DNA of 51,974 nt from Actinomycetes bacterium (GTDB taxonomy: Bacteria > Actinomycetota > Acidimicrobiia > Acidimicrobiales > Acidimicrobiaceae): assembly GCA_021784675.1 (NCBI GenBank), contig JAJYHR010000180.1, positions 1 to 51,974 on the forward strand, read 5' to 3'. Position 1 is the first letter of the stretch; every line of letters starts with the position of its first letter. The notes under the pieces are model-generated. The model was not told where the DNA came from and made no database searches. It saw nothing but the letters and a program-made list of their open reading frames with translations. Positions 15,345-25,346 of this stretch are shown here, piece after piece. The position numbers and the translations under genes were made by a program.

Positions 15345-17240
15345 TTGTCTCAACGAACCAGGCGGCGGCTGCTGGCCATCGCTGCCACCACCGTAACGCT
15401 GGCGGCCGGTGCCGCTTCCGTCTCTCTCCAGGCGGCTCCCAGCGCCGACCGCCAGCCCCAGATTCCGGCAGCCGCGGCCGCGATGGCGGAGCGCCTCTTT
15501 CCCAGCGGGGCGCCCGCCGTCATCCTCGTCTCCAACACCCGCGAGGGGCAGGCGCTCTCTCCTCTGGCAACGGCGCTGGCCCAGCACGAGCAGGGGGCGC
15601 TCCTAGTGGCCAGCAACCCGGCCTCGCTGGGAACCGCCACCTCGCAGGCGCTCAGCCAGATGGCGGTTCCCCTGGTCGCCCCCGCCGGCACCGTGCAGCC
15701 GTTCCAGCCGCAGCCCGGCAAGCCCTCGATAATCATCCTCGGCAACGGCGGGGTGATCGCCGCCTCGCTGCAGGCACAGCTGGCAGGGGAGGGGTATGCG
15801 GTCACCCGCTTGGCCGGCAGCACGCAGGCGATCGCCTCCCGGATCCAGGGGATCGTGGCCCCGGCGATACCGGCTCCCGGTGGGGGCTTCCCGGCCGGTT
15901 GGAGCAGCTACGCCCAGAACTCCAGCCACAACTCGGTGATCAAAGTCCCAGCCGGGGCGCCAGCATGGGAACGCTCCGGCGTCTCCTGGAACTTCGCCGA
16001 GAACGCCGCCATCCCCTTTAACCAGGGCTTTGCCGATACCGCCAACCTAGGGCTCCGCGGAGCACCGGTGAAGATGACCCAGACACTCGGAAACGCGGTG
16101 GGGGTGACCGCGGTCAATGGAGTCGTCTACTCGGAGTCCGACGATGGCCACATCTACGCCGTCGACGCCAGGACCGGCAGGCAGCTCTGGCAGATCGGGA
16201 TGCTTGCCAATACCCCGATGGGCAACCCGATAGTCGCCAACGGAGTCCTGTACGTCACCGTCGGCGATACCGGCTTCCCCTTCTCCCAGCTGCTCAGGTA
16301 CTACCTCTCCGGAGGAACCGCTCAGCTGGTGCGGGGGTTGGGTTACTCCGCCGTCTACGCCTTCAACGCCACCACCGGGCGCGCGCTCTGGCGCGCCGAC
16401 TTCCACGGCAACGCCATGCCGACCCCGGTGTACTACAACGGGAACCTCTACGTGCCGACCGGAGGCGGGAACCTGTGGGACTTCAACGCCACCACCGGCG
16501 CCGCCAACTGGAAGGCGGCCCTTGGGGGTTTCGACTCCATGTCGTCGCCGTCGGTGTACGTGAATCGCGCGACCGGCAACGCTGAGGTCGTCGTCGGCAC
16601 GTCGGGCAGCAACCACCTGGTCGCCGTCGACGCCGCCAGCGGGAAGATCGAATGGACCCAGTCGACCAACCTGCCGATCTTCAACACCGGCATGGGCGAC
16701 AACTCCCCGGCGATCGACCCGAAGACCGGGATCATCGTCCAGGACTCCGTGGTCGACTTCAACCCGGCCACCAAGACCTGCAACCTCGCGGTCTACGCCA
16801 TGAGCGCGAGCACCGGCCAGGTGCTCTGGTCGACGCTGCTTGGCACCGGCCAGGCACCTCCTGCCTACAAGGCGGGAGTGGCGATGGTCCACGACGGCGT
16901 GGTCTACGTCGGCTCCCCGGTTACCTCCACCATGTACGCCATCCAGGAGGCGACCGGCCAGATCCTGTGGAAGCTGCCGCTTCCCAACTCCGGACCGGCA
17001 GGCGCCGGCCGCGGCGCCCCGGCTTACGCCTACGGCGTCCTCTGGGCGGCCGAGGGCGCCAGCCTGTACGCCATCGACCCGAAGACCGGGGCGGTACTGG
17101 GCAGCTACGCCCCTGGCGGAAGGTTCGGAATCGTCAACCCGGTCATCGTCGGCGGAACCATGTACCTCGACAACTCGTACGACTGGGTGCAGGCGGTACC
17201 GCTCACCAAGATCCTTCCGTCCGTGAACATCACCAGCTAG
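15345..17240 (+). CDS. Secreted PQQ-type beta-propeller protein with N-terminal cell-wall-binding-repeat-2-like region
   Basis: N-terminal hydrophobic signal; repeats AVDARTGRQLW, AFNATTGRALW, DFNATTGAANW, AVDAASGKIEW, AMSASTGQVLW, AIQEATGQILW, AIDPKTGAVLG. Confidence 0.8.
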   Translation: MSQRTRRRLLAIAATTVTLAAGAASVSLQAAPSADRQPQIPAAAAAMAERLFPSGAPAVILVSNTREGQALSPLATALAQHEQGALLVASNPASLGTATSQALSQMAVPLVAPAGTVQPFQPQPGKPSIIILGNGGVIAASLQAQLAGEGYAVTRLAGSTQAIASRIQGIVAPAIPAPGGGFPAGWSSYAQNSSHNSVIKVPAGAPAWERSGVSWNFAENAAIPFNQGFADTANLGLRGAPVKMTQTLGNAVGVTAVNGVVYSESDDGHIYAVDARTGRQLWQIGMLANTPMGNPIVANGVLYVTVGDTGFPFSQLLRYYLSGGTAQLVRGLGYSAVYAFNATTGRALWRADFHGNAMPTPVYYNGNLYVPTGGGNLWDFNATTGAANWKAALGGFDSMSSPSVYVNRATGNAEVVVGTSGSNHLVAVDAASGKIEWTQSTNLPIFNTGMGDNSPAIDPKTGIIVQDSVVDFNPATKTCNLAVYAMSASTGQVLWSTLLGTGQAPPAYKAGVAMVHDGVVYVGSPVTSTMYAIQEATGQILWKLPLPNSGPAGAGRGAPAYAYGVLWAAEGASLYAIDPKTGAVLGSYAPGGRFGIVNPVIVGGTMYLDNSYDWVQAVPLTKILPSVNITS

Positions 17241-17424
17241 CGTCTGTGCGCCGGGAGGGGGCGGCAGGGCGCCCCCGCTTCCTTCCTCATAGACGTCCCG
17301 CCTCGGGCGCGCTCTCCAGTTTGCCCGCACCCTCCAGTTGATGGCAAAATCGACTCATCCTGGAGCGTGCGGCAACCGGCCCGTATACCGTGGGTTCACT
17401 GCACGCCGGTTGATCGGAGGTACC

Positions 17425-18867
17425 TTGGAAAGTTCTGCTCGCCGCAGGGTGGCCGTTGCCCGCGGGGACGGCATCGGTCCCGAGATCATGGACGCCACCC
17501 TCTCTATTCTCGAAGCGGCCGGCGCCGATCTCGAGTTCGTCCCGATCAGGATCGGGAGTGCCGTCTACGCGGAGGGGACCACCTCGGGCGTCTCCGACGA
17601 CGCCTGGCAGGCGATCAGCGACACCAAGGTGATCCTCAAGGCTCCGGTGACCACGCCCCAGGGTGGCGGCGTGAAGAGCGTCAACGTGACCATCCGGACC
17701 GCATACGGCCTCTTTGCCAACGTGCGGCCCTGCCTCTCCTACTCCCCGTACGTCCCGACCCGCTACCCGGGGATCAACCTGGTGATCGTCCGGGAGAACG
17801 AGGAGGACGTCTACGGCGGCATCGAGCACCGCCAGTCCCACGACGTCACCCAAGCCCTCAAGCTCATCTCCCGCCCCGGTTCAGAGCGGGTGATCCGCTA
17901 CGCCTTCGAGTACGCCCGTCACTTCGGGCGCAGCAAGGTCACCTGCTTCACCAAGGACAACATCCTCAAGATGACCGACGGCCTCTTCCACCAGGTCTTC
18001 AACGAGGTGAGCGCGGAGTACCCCGATATCCAGGCAGACCACTGGATCGTGGACATCGGCACGGCGCGGCTGGCGGATACGCCCGAGCTCTTCGACGTCA
18101 TCGTCACCCCCAACCTCTACGGCGACATCATCTCCGACGTCGCCGCGGAGATCGCCGGCTCGGTGGGTATGGCCGGCAGCGCCAACGTCGGCGCCGAGGT
18201 GTCCATGTTCGAGGCGATCCACGGCTCGGCGCCCGGCATCGCCGGCCAGAACGTCGCCAACCCGTCCGGCCTGCTCCAAGGCGCGATCCAGATGCTCTAC
18301 CACCTGGGCATGGGTCCGGTCGCCAGCCGGATCAACGACGCCTGGCTCTACACCATCGAGTCGGGGGTGCACACCGCCGACGTCTTCGACACCGTCCACT
18401 CGACCAAGCTGGTGGGAACCCGGGAGTTTGCCGGAACCGTCGTCGCCAACTTGGGGCAGGCACCTCGCAAGCTCGCTGGGCACCGTACCTCCACCAACCC
18501 GGTGGCCTTCTCGGTGACCCCCGCCGCGAGGAGGCTGGAGGAGAAGCGGCTTACCGGCATGGACGCCTTCTTCGAGTGGAGGGATACGCCCGAAGAGCTT
18601 GCCCAGATGGTGCTCTCGGTTGAGCTCGACCCTTTCGAGCTGGTGATGATCTCCAACCGTGGCCAGGCCGTCTACCCGAACCGGCATCCCGAGACCTTCC
18701 TCGTCGACCAGTACCGGTGCCGGTTCCTAGCGCCCGCGCCGATCAGGCATGAAGACCTCGTCTCGCTGCTGGGGAGGCTGGTCGGAAGCGGCCTCGACCT
18801 CCTCAAGATGGAGGGGCTGTTCGAGTTCGACGGAGCGCCCGGCTACTCGCTGGGGCAGGGGGAGTAA
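17425..18867 (+). CDS. icd: Isocitrate dehydrogenase with C-terminal extension (Thermus-like architecture); TTG start with GGAGG SD
   Basis: VARGDGIGPEIMDATLSIL, LYGDIISDVAAEIAGSVGMAGSANVG, FEAIHGSAPGIAGQNVANPSGLLQGA; extra C-terminal domain. Confidence 0.82.
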   Translation: MESSARRRVAVARGDGIGPEIMDATLSILEAAGADLEFVPIRIGSAVYAEGTTSGVSDDAWQAISDTKVILKAPVTTPQGGGVKSVNVTIRTAYGLFANVRPCLSYSPYVPTRYPGINLVIVRENEEDVYGGIEHRQSHDVTQALKLISRPGSERVIRYAFEYARHFGRSKVTCFTKDNILKMTDGLFHQVFNEVSAEYPDIQADHWIVDIGTARLADTPELFDVIVTPNLYGDIISDVAAEIAGSVGMAGSANVGAEVSMFEAIHGSAPGIAGQNVANPSGLLQGAIQMLYHLGMGPVASRINDAWLYTIESGVHTADVFDTVHSTKLVGTREFAGTVVANLGQAPRKLAGHRTSTNPVAFSVTPAARRLEEKRLTGMDAFFEWRDTPEELAQMVLSVELDPFELVMISNRGQAVYPNRHPETFLVDQYRCRFLAPAPIRHEDLVSLLGRLVGSGLDLLKMEGLFEFDGAPGYSLGQGE

Positions 18868-18899
18868 GCGCCGGCCGCGGTGCGCAGGCCGCCCCGGCG

Positions 18900-19223
18900 C
18901 TACCTCTGAGCCTCGCCGCAGCCGGCCCTCGACAGGTCGATGCTCCCGTTCCGCATCAGGTTCGATCGCGGGCGGACCGAGTCGAACCCAGCCGCGAGCG
19001 CCGCCTCGGCCAGATCCCGGCGCACGTGCGGGTAGTACCCGACCAGGCACCCGCTGACCAGCCGCCGGATCTCACCGAGGTCGAGCTGACCGCCGGCGAG
19101 ATCGACCAGCACCGCGTCGAATCCATCCACCGGGCCGGAAAGCTTCCGCGCAACAGCGACCCCCTCGAGAGCCTCGAACCGGGAGGCGTCCATCAGGGAG
19201 CCGGTAAGGACGAGCACCTTCAT
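18900..19223 (-). CDS. Small hypothetical protein (107 aa)
   Basis: MKVLVLTGSLMDASRFEALEGV... reads as coding, upstream GGAGG; family unknown. Confidence 0.55.
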   Translation of the reverse strand: MKVLVLTGSLMDASRFEALEGVAVARKLSGPVDGFDAVLVDLAGGQLDLGEIRRLVSGCLVGYYPHVRRDLAEAALAAGFDSVRPRSNLMRNGSIDLSRAGCGEAQR

Positions 19224-19356
19224 CGCGACCTCCTCCAGCCGAGCCTAGGTGAAGCGGCGGCGCCGGCACGCCGGGCGAGCAAGCAACCGCCCCCGTGACA
19301 GGAACGCTAATACGTACTAGGTTGGAGCCGATAGATAGTTCGACAAAGGAGTCGAC

Positions 19357-22300
19357 ATGCCTGTTACCACGCCTGAAGGCGGTAATCCCGTGTACCGAGA
19401 CCTCAGGTCCGCCCAAGCCACGCTGATCGAATCCCTCGAGCATACCGGAAGGTCCGGATGGTTCGATCAGTTCCTGCGGGCCTACACCCACCGGATCGAG
19501 CCGGAAGAGGAGAGCGCCTTCTCTCCGGAGTTCGTGATCCAGGCTCTGGCCACCCAGTGGCGGACGCTCACCGACTTTGCCGACGAGGACCTCTGCGTGG
19601 TTGACATCTCCATCGGGGGGGAGCTGGTGCGGAGGCGGTGCCTTCCCGACGGCAAGGTCTTCTCGGAGCGGTTGGCGATCGAGAGCATCGGAAGCGGCAC
19701 TCTGGTGTCGATCGTCTCCAAGGACATGGACTTTCTCGTCGACACCTTCCTGCAGACGCTGCGGGAGCGGAACGACCGCCTGACCGCCATGCACCCGGTC
19801 ATCATCTCCTCGACCATCGACCATCCCGAGCTGGCCAGGTCGCTTACCAGCGGCGATGGCCTGGTCTCTTTCTTCGCCGCCAAGTTCCCCGAACTGCCGA
19901 CGCGAGCCGAGGCCGAGCAGCTGTCGCGCAAGCTTGCCGACCGCTACCAGCAGCTGAGCTCCTTCATCCGCGACCGCGAGCGCATGGTCGCCGACCTTCT
20001 CCAGCTGGTGGAGGCCGACGAGTTCCCGGGGAGGGATCTGGAGGCGGTGCAGCCGTCGACCTCGGCCCTCGCCCAGTTCCTCCCCTTCACCGAGATCCGG
20101 CGGCCGGCCTCCGGAGGGACCGCCGTCCTCGGCATCGAGCCCCACGATCTGCCTACGGCCAAGGGTGAACCCCAAGAGCACCGTTTTGCCGTCGAGATCC
20201 TCCCGACCCGCTCCGAGATCCTTGGCGGGTCGGTGTTGAGAGCCCTCACCCATAGGGACGAGCGGGGAGAGGTGACCTTCCTCGGCGTCTTCCGCCCCCA
20301 GCTAACCGGGGCGATCGGTCTTGCCGCGCCCGAGGTGAGCGCTCGCGTCGAGCAGGCCCGCCTCGCCTCCTCCCTCCTTCCCAGCAGCCACTCGTACCGC
20401 GTCCTCCGCGACTTCGTGAGCTCGCTCACCATCGACCTGGTGATCTCCCTGCCCATCGAGCGTTTCATCGAGCTCTGCAAGGTTGGCTTGCTGATGGAGG
20501 AGGTGTCGAGAACCCAGGTCTTCGTCGACAGCGGCGCGATCGCCAGCCGGCTGGTGGTAATCGTGCCCGCAGACCGGATCGACGTCGGGATCGAGGAGCG
20601 CATCGACGGCCTGGTCGCGTCGGAGTGCGAGACCATGTTCGCCCGGCTTTCGCGCACCCTCTCCGAGCGGAGCCTGGTGATCGAGTACGGCCTATCCGGC
20701 CCGGTCGACGAGGAGAGCCTGGAGCGGCTGAAGGACGCGCTCGAGGTGGCCTCCACCCCCTGGAAGCTGCGGATCCGCTCCCAGCTGCGCGAGACGCTTC
20801 CCGCCGAACGGCTGGCGCCGGTCCTCGAGGTGCTCGATGTCTTTGCCGCCACCGTCGAGCCCAGCTTCATGCTCGACGAGCCGGACGAGCGCGCTCTTGC
20901 GGACCTCGCAGCCATCGAGGAGCTGCTCCGTTCCGGCGAGCGGGTCAAGGCCCGCGTGTTGGTCGGCGGCGGGCAGGCCCACATCCACCTGATCGCCCTC
21001 GCCGACCGGCCGACGCTCACCGACATGGTCCCCGTGGTGGAGAACTTCGGACTCAAGGTGATCGAGGAGCTTCCCTACCGGGCCCGAGTCTCCGATCGGG
21101 ATATCTGGATCATCGACCTCGAGGTAGCCGCCGGCCCGAGCCTGGTGGTAGGGGTCCTCGACGACGCGGTCAGCTCCCCCCTGGAGGAGTTCCTCACCCT
21201 GGTATGGCAGGGAGAGACCGAGAACGATCCGCTTAACCAGCTCTGCCTCTCCGCCGGGTTGGAAGCGCCCGCCATCGAGGTCCTGAGGGCGCTCGCCGCG
21301 TACATCCGCCTCGGAACCCTGGGCTACTCCGAGACCTACGCCCGCTACGCCCTGGTGGCGAACCCGCAGATCGCGACGGGCCTTGCCGAGCTGTTCCTGC
21401 GCCGCTTCGACGTTGGCAGCTCCGCCGCCAGCCGCGAGGAGGCCACCGCCCGGCTCTCGGCGGAGATCAACGAGCGGCTGGCTGCGGTCGAGTCGCTCGA
21501 CCACGACAAGATCCTCCGGGGGATGCTCGCCCTTGTCCTCGCGATGAGCCGGACCAACTTCTACCACCGGCAGCGGGAGACGATCGCCTTCAAGCTCGAC
21601 CCCGCCAAGGTCGGCTTCCTGCCCGAGCCGAAGCCGATGTTCGAGATCTATGTACGCTCGGCCACCACCGAGGCAGTGCACCTGCGGGGCGGCAAGATCG
21701 CCCGCGGCGGCATCCGCTTCTCGGACCGGGTCGAGGACTTCAGGACCGAGATTCTCGGCCTTATGAAGGCCCAGAACGTCAAGAACGCCGTGATCGTCCC
21801 GGTAGGCGCCAAAGGTGGCTTCATCGTCCGCGACCTCGACCCCAAGGGCGGCAACGCTGCCCGGATCGAGCGCTCCTACCGGGTTTTCATGAACGCCCTG
21901 CTGTCGATCACCGACAACCTCGAGAACGGTGCCATCGTCCCACCCGATCGGACGGTCCGCTACGACGGGGACGACCACTACCTGGTGGTCGCCGCCGACA
22001 AGGGGACGGCCGCCTTCTCCGACATCGCCAACCGGATCGCGATCGACCGCGGGTTCTGGCTCAACGACGCCTTCGCCTCCGGGGGCTCCAACGGCTTTGA
22101 CCACAAGGAGATGGGCATCACCGCCAAAGGCGCCTGGGTGTCCGTCGCCCACCACTTCGATGCGCTGGGGGTGGACGTGGCGGCGACGCCGGTCACCGTG
22201 GTCGGGATCGGCGACATGTCCGGGGACGTCTTCGGGAACGGGATGCTCCGCTCCCGCCAGCTCAAGCTGGTCGCCGCCTTCGATCACCGCCACATCTTCC

Positions 22301-23991
22301 TCGACCCGAACCCCGATCCGGCCCGCACCTTCGAAGCGAGGGCGGCTCTCTTTGCCCGGGGGTCGGGAACGAGCTGGGCCGACTACCCGGCGAACGAGAT
22401 CTCCGCAGGCGGCGGCGTCTACCCCCGCACGCTCAAGCGGATCGATCTCTCCCCCCAGGCGGCGGCGGCGCTCGGCATCGAGCCGGGCCAGCTCGAACCA
22501 TCGCAGCTGATCCACGCCATCCTGGCGGCGCCGGTGGACCTCCTCTTCAACGGTGGCATCGGCACCTACGTAAAGGCATCCGCCGAGAGCAACCTCGACG
22601 TCATGGACAAGGCCAACGACAGCGTCCGCGTCGACGGCCGCGACGCCCGGGCCCGGGTTATCGGCGAGGGGGGAAACCTTGGCCTCACCCAACCGGGCCG
22701 GATCGAGTACTGCCTGAGCGGGGGCCGGTGCAATACCGACTCCATCGACAACTCGGCCGGGGTCGACACCTCCGATCACGAGGTCAACCTAAAGATCCAG
22801 CTCGACGCCATGGCCGCCCGCGGGCTGCTCGACGCCGGATCCAGGAACGGCCTCCTCGCAAGGTGCCAGCCGGAGGTCGAGGAGCAGGTCCTTGCCGACA
22901 ACGTCTACCAGAACTGGGTGCTGTCGGCGGCCGAGGCGCGCTACGCGAACGCCTGGGACGAGATCAACTCCCTCCTCTCCCATCTGGTGGCCTCGACCGG
23001 TCTCGACCCCAGGGTGGAGCACCTCCCCGACCCCGGCGTGACGACTGCCACCACCCCCGGCCGCCCGCTCTCCCGGGCGGAGCTCTCGATCATCATCTCC
23101 TACACCAAGCTCGACCTCGACCGGCAGCTGATCGCGTCAGACCTTCTCGAGCACGATCTCACGAAGCAGCTCTTTGCCGGATACCTGCCGGTGCCGATCC
23201 GCTCCCTGCCCGGGGCGTTGGAGGCCCGCCACCCGCTCCGGCGCGAGATCGTCGCCACCACCCTGGCGAACCTCCTGGTCAACCACGTGGGGATCTTCGG
23301 CGCCCATTCGATCGCCACCGCCGGCAACCTCAACTACCTCGAGGCAGCCGAGTATGCGGCGCTGGCGATCTGGATAGTGGATGCGGAGCAGATCACCTGG
23401 GAACTCGTCTCCGAGAGCACCGGCTCCTTCGAGGTGAGGATGGAGGCCTACCTGACCCTGCAGTCGCTCCTGAGAAGCACCGCCCTCGGCCTGCGCAAGG
23501 TGGTATCCCGCCCCGCCGATCTCTTCGACACCGGGCGCGTAGCCGAGATCGCCGCCGGCGTGCGCCAGGCCGCCGAGCACCTCAACGGCCTGGACATCCC
23601 GAAGAGCTGGCTCGAGCGGCGCACCTTCCTCGAATCCGGAAACCTGGACGCGGCAACCGTAAACCTGCTCACCCCGAGACGGTCGCTGGCCGTCTACGTC
23701 CAGGCCCTTGCCCAGGAGCCCCACACCGACGCGGCTGAGCTGGCCGGGCGAATCTTCTCCTTCGAGACGGCTAGCGGGGCATCACGAGTCCGCGAGGCGC
23801 TGGACTCGCTGCGCCCGACCAAGACCGACGAGGTCATGGCTCGCCAGGAGATCGAAGATCGCCTTAACCGCTTCGTCCTCTCCGCTCCCGCCGGAGCGGA
23901 TGCCACCGCCGTGCCGGCGCTATCCCGGGTAGCTGGCGAGCTCGCGGCCGGCCGGCTGATGCCAGCGCTACTGCAGAGCCTCTACCTCTAG
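19357..23991 (+). CDS. NAD-specific glutamate dehydrogenase, large (1544 aa) type
   Basis: GGKIARGGIRFSDRVEDFRTEILGLMKAQNVKNAVIVPVGAKGGF and full-length similarity in layout to the large bacterial NAD-GDH family; SD AAAGGAG. Confidence 0.93.
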   Translation: MPVTTPEGGNPVYRDLRSAQATLIESLEHTGRSGWFDQFLRAYTHRIEPEEESAFSPEFVIQALATQWRTLTDFADEDLCVVDISIGGELVRRRCLPDGKVFSERLAIESIGSGTLVSIVSKDMDFLVDTFLQTLRERNDRLTAMHPVIISSTIDHPELARSLTSGDGLVSFFAAKFPELPTRAEAEQLSRKLADRYQQLSSFIRDRERMVADLLQLVEADEFPGRDLEAVQPSTSALAQFLPFTEIRRPASGGTAVLGIEPHDLPTAKGEPQEHRFAVEILPTRSEILGGSVLRALTHRDERGEVTFLGVFRPQLTGAIGLAAPEVSARVEQARLASSLLPSSHSYRVLRDFVSSLTIDLVISLPIERFIELCKVGLLMEEVSRTQVFVDSGAIASRLVVIVPADRIDVGIEERIDGLVASECETMFARLSRTLSERSLVIEYGLSGPVDEESLERLKDALEVASTPWKLRIRSQLRETLPAERLAPVLEVLDVFAATVEPSFMLDEPDERALADLAAIEELLRSGERVKARVLVGGGQAHIHLIALADRPTLTDMVPVVENFGLKVIEELPYRARVSDRDIWIIDLEVAAGPSLVVGVLDDAVSSPLEEFLTLVWQGETENDPLNQLCLSAGLEAPAIEVLRALAAYIRLGTLGYSETYARYALVANPQIATGLAELFLRRFDVGSSAASREEATARLSAEINERLAAVESLDHDKILRGMLALVLAMSRTNFYHRQRETIAFKLDPAKVGFLPEPKPMFEIYVRSATTEAVHLRGGKIARGGIRFSDRVEDFRTEILGLMKAQNVKNAVIVPVGAKGGFIVRDLDPKGGNAARIERSYRVFMNALLSITDNLENGAIVPPDRTVRYDGDDHYLVVAADKGTAAFSDIANRIAIDRGFWLNDAFASGGSNGFDHKEMGITAKGAWVSVAHHFDALGVDVAATPVTVVGIGDMSGDVFGNGMLRSRQLKLVAAFDHRHIFLDPNPDPARTFEARAALFARGSGTSWADYPANEISAGGGVYPRTLKRIDLSPQAAAALGIEPGQLEPSQLIHAILAAPVDLLFNGGIGTYVKASAESNLDVMDKANDSVRVDGRDARARVIGEGGNLGLTQPGRIEYCLSGGRCNTDSIDNSAGVDTSDHEVNLKIQLDAMAARGLLDAGSRNGLLARCQPEVEEQVLADNVYQNWVLSAAEARYANAWDEINSLLSHLVASTGLDPRVEHLPDPGVTTATTPGRPLSRAELSIIISYTKLDLDRQLIASDLLEHDLTKQLFAGYLPVPIRSLPGALEARHPLRREIVATTLANLLVNHVGIFGAHSIATAGNLNYLEAAEYAALAIWIVDAEQITWELVSESTGSFEVRMEAYLTLQSLLRSTALGLRKVVSRPADLFDTGRVAEIAAGVRQAAEHLNGLDIPKSWLERRTFLESGNLDAATVNLLTPRRSLAVYVQALAQEPHTDAAELAGRIFSFETASGASRVREALDSLRPTKTDEVMARQEIEDRLNRFVLSAPAGADATAVPALSRVAGELAAGRLMPALLQSLYL

Positions 23992-24201
23992 TGCCCTCTA
24001 AGCCCGTCACCGGCGCCAGGCGATCCCGTCCACGTCCAACGCGAAGCTCAAGCTGCTCCCAACCGGCAGGCCGAGGGGAGGCGGCCGGGCCGGGCCCCGG
24101 GGTGACGCGGCACGGGCAGCATCTTGCGCCTTCAGGCGGGAGAGAGTGCCAGCCGTGAACAGGTTGCGGCGAGCTATACCGGCCCCTAGCGTGGAACCGG
24201 A

Positions 24202-24714
24202 ATGGATAGCGATCAGCCCAGAATCACGGTAACCTTCAGACCTGTTTCGCTCGACGATCTCGAGGTGACGCGGAAGATCTACAACTACGCGGTAACTTCA
24301 ACGCTTGCCACCCTCGATCTAGAGCCGAGGACGATCGGGCAACAGGAGCGCTGGATCCACGACCACCAGGGGATCTACACCGCGATAGCAGCCCTTGCCG
24401 ATGGCGAGTTCGCGGGCTTCGCGTCGCTCTCACCCTACCGGCCAAGGCCGGGCTACTCCTCGACGGTGGAGGACTCGATCTACCTGGATCCCTCCTACTG
24501 GAGGATGGGGATCGGCAAGCTGCTCCTGGCCGAGCTGCTCTCGGTCGCCAAAGACCTGGGCTTTCACAGCTGCATCGCCAACATCGTCGCCGACCATCAC
24601 GCGTCCGTCGCTCTGCATCAGCGGCTTGGTTTCCGGCTGGTAGGGGTCCAGGAGGAGATCGGCCGGAAGTTCGGCCGGTGGGTCGACCTCGCCATCCTCC
24701 AGAAGATGCTCTAG
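24202..24714 (+). CDS. GNAT N-acetyltransferase (phosphinothricin acetyltransferase-like)
   Basis: IYNYAVTSTLATLDLEPRT...SIYLDPSYWRMGIGKLLLAELLSVAKDLGFHSCIANIVADHHASVALHQRLGFRLVG. Confidence 0.88.
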   Translation: MDSDQPRITVTFRPVSLDDLEVTRKIYNYAVTSTLATLDLEPRTIGQQERWIHDHQGIYTAIAALADGEFAGFASLSPYRPRPGYSSTVEDSIYLDPSYWRMGIGKLLLAELLSVAKDLGFHSCIANIVADHHASVALHQRLGFRLVGVQEEIGRKFGRWVDLAILQKML

Positions 24715-25346
24715 CCGGAGGCGGTGGCGTCGTCGGCCCAGAAGAGCCAGGCGGCGACGGTGCGGTACGGCTCGAACCGCGATCCGGAAGCCTCTACCGC
24801 CTCGCTGCCGGCACCGATCCCGAGCTCCAGCAGGCGGCAGGCGCTGCGCTTGAAGGCCAGGTCCTGGACCGGCCAGACGTTCAGCCGCCGGAGATGGAAG
24901 ATGAGCACCATGTTCGCGCTCCAGGGCCCGAACCCGGGCAGCGCCGAGACCGCCGCACGTACCTCGGCGTCGGTCATGGCACCGAACGACTGGAGATCGA
25001 TGCCACCATCGAGCACCGTCCGGGCCAGGCGCTTGATGGTGGCGATCTTCGGACGGGAGAGGCCGACCGCAGCAAGCTCAGCCGGATCGGCCGCGTCGAA
25101 CACCTTGGGAGCAAGCGTGAAGGCGCCACTCAACCGGGAAAAGATCGCCCGCGCGGAGCTTCCGGAGAGCTGCTGGTAGACGACAGTCTCCACCAGAAAG
25201 GCGAAGGTGTCGCTCTCCGGGGTGGGCTCCATCCTCCCCGGATCGAAGGACTCCCGGCTCAGCCTGGGGTATCCGTGACGTTGGAGCAGCGTCGCGACCA
25301 GCGGATCTCTCTCCGCCAGCAGATCGGCGGCTGCTTTAACGTTCAA
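24711..25346 (-). CDS. DNA-3-methyladenine glycosylase II-like protein (HhH-GPD, AlkA-like)
   Basis: QQLSGSSARAIFSRL; HhH LPGFGPWSANMVLIFHLRRLNVWPVQDLAFKRS. Confidence 0.85.
   Translation of the reverse strand: MNVKAAADLLAERDPLVATLLQRHGYPRLSRESFDPGRMEPTPESDTFAFLVETVVYQQLSGSSARAIFSRLSGAFTLAPKVFDAADPAELAAVGLSRPKIATIKRLARTVLDGGIDLQSFGAMTDAEVRAAVSALPGFGPWSANMVLIFHLRRLNVWPVQDLAFKRSACRLLELGIGAGSEAVEASGSRFEPYRTVAAWLFWADDATASG

Noticed and set aside
16360-16500. Short repeated DNA string ttcaacgccaccaccgg
   Set aside because: Explained by the repeating beta-propeller blade motif FNATTG in the encoded protein.
20692-22779. 695-aa antisense ORF opposite the NAD-GDH gene
   Set aside because: High-GC codon bias leaves the antisense frame open; the translation is low-complexity Gly/Asp/Arg/Val-rich with no recognisable domain, and the sense gene is unambiguous.
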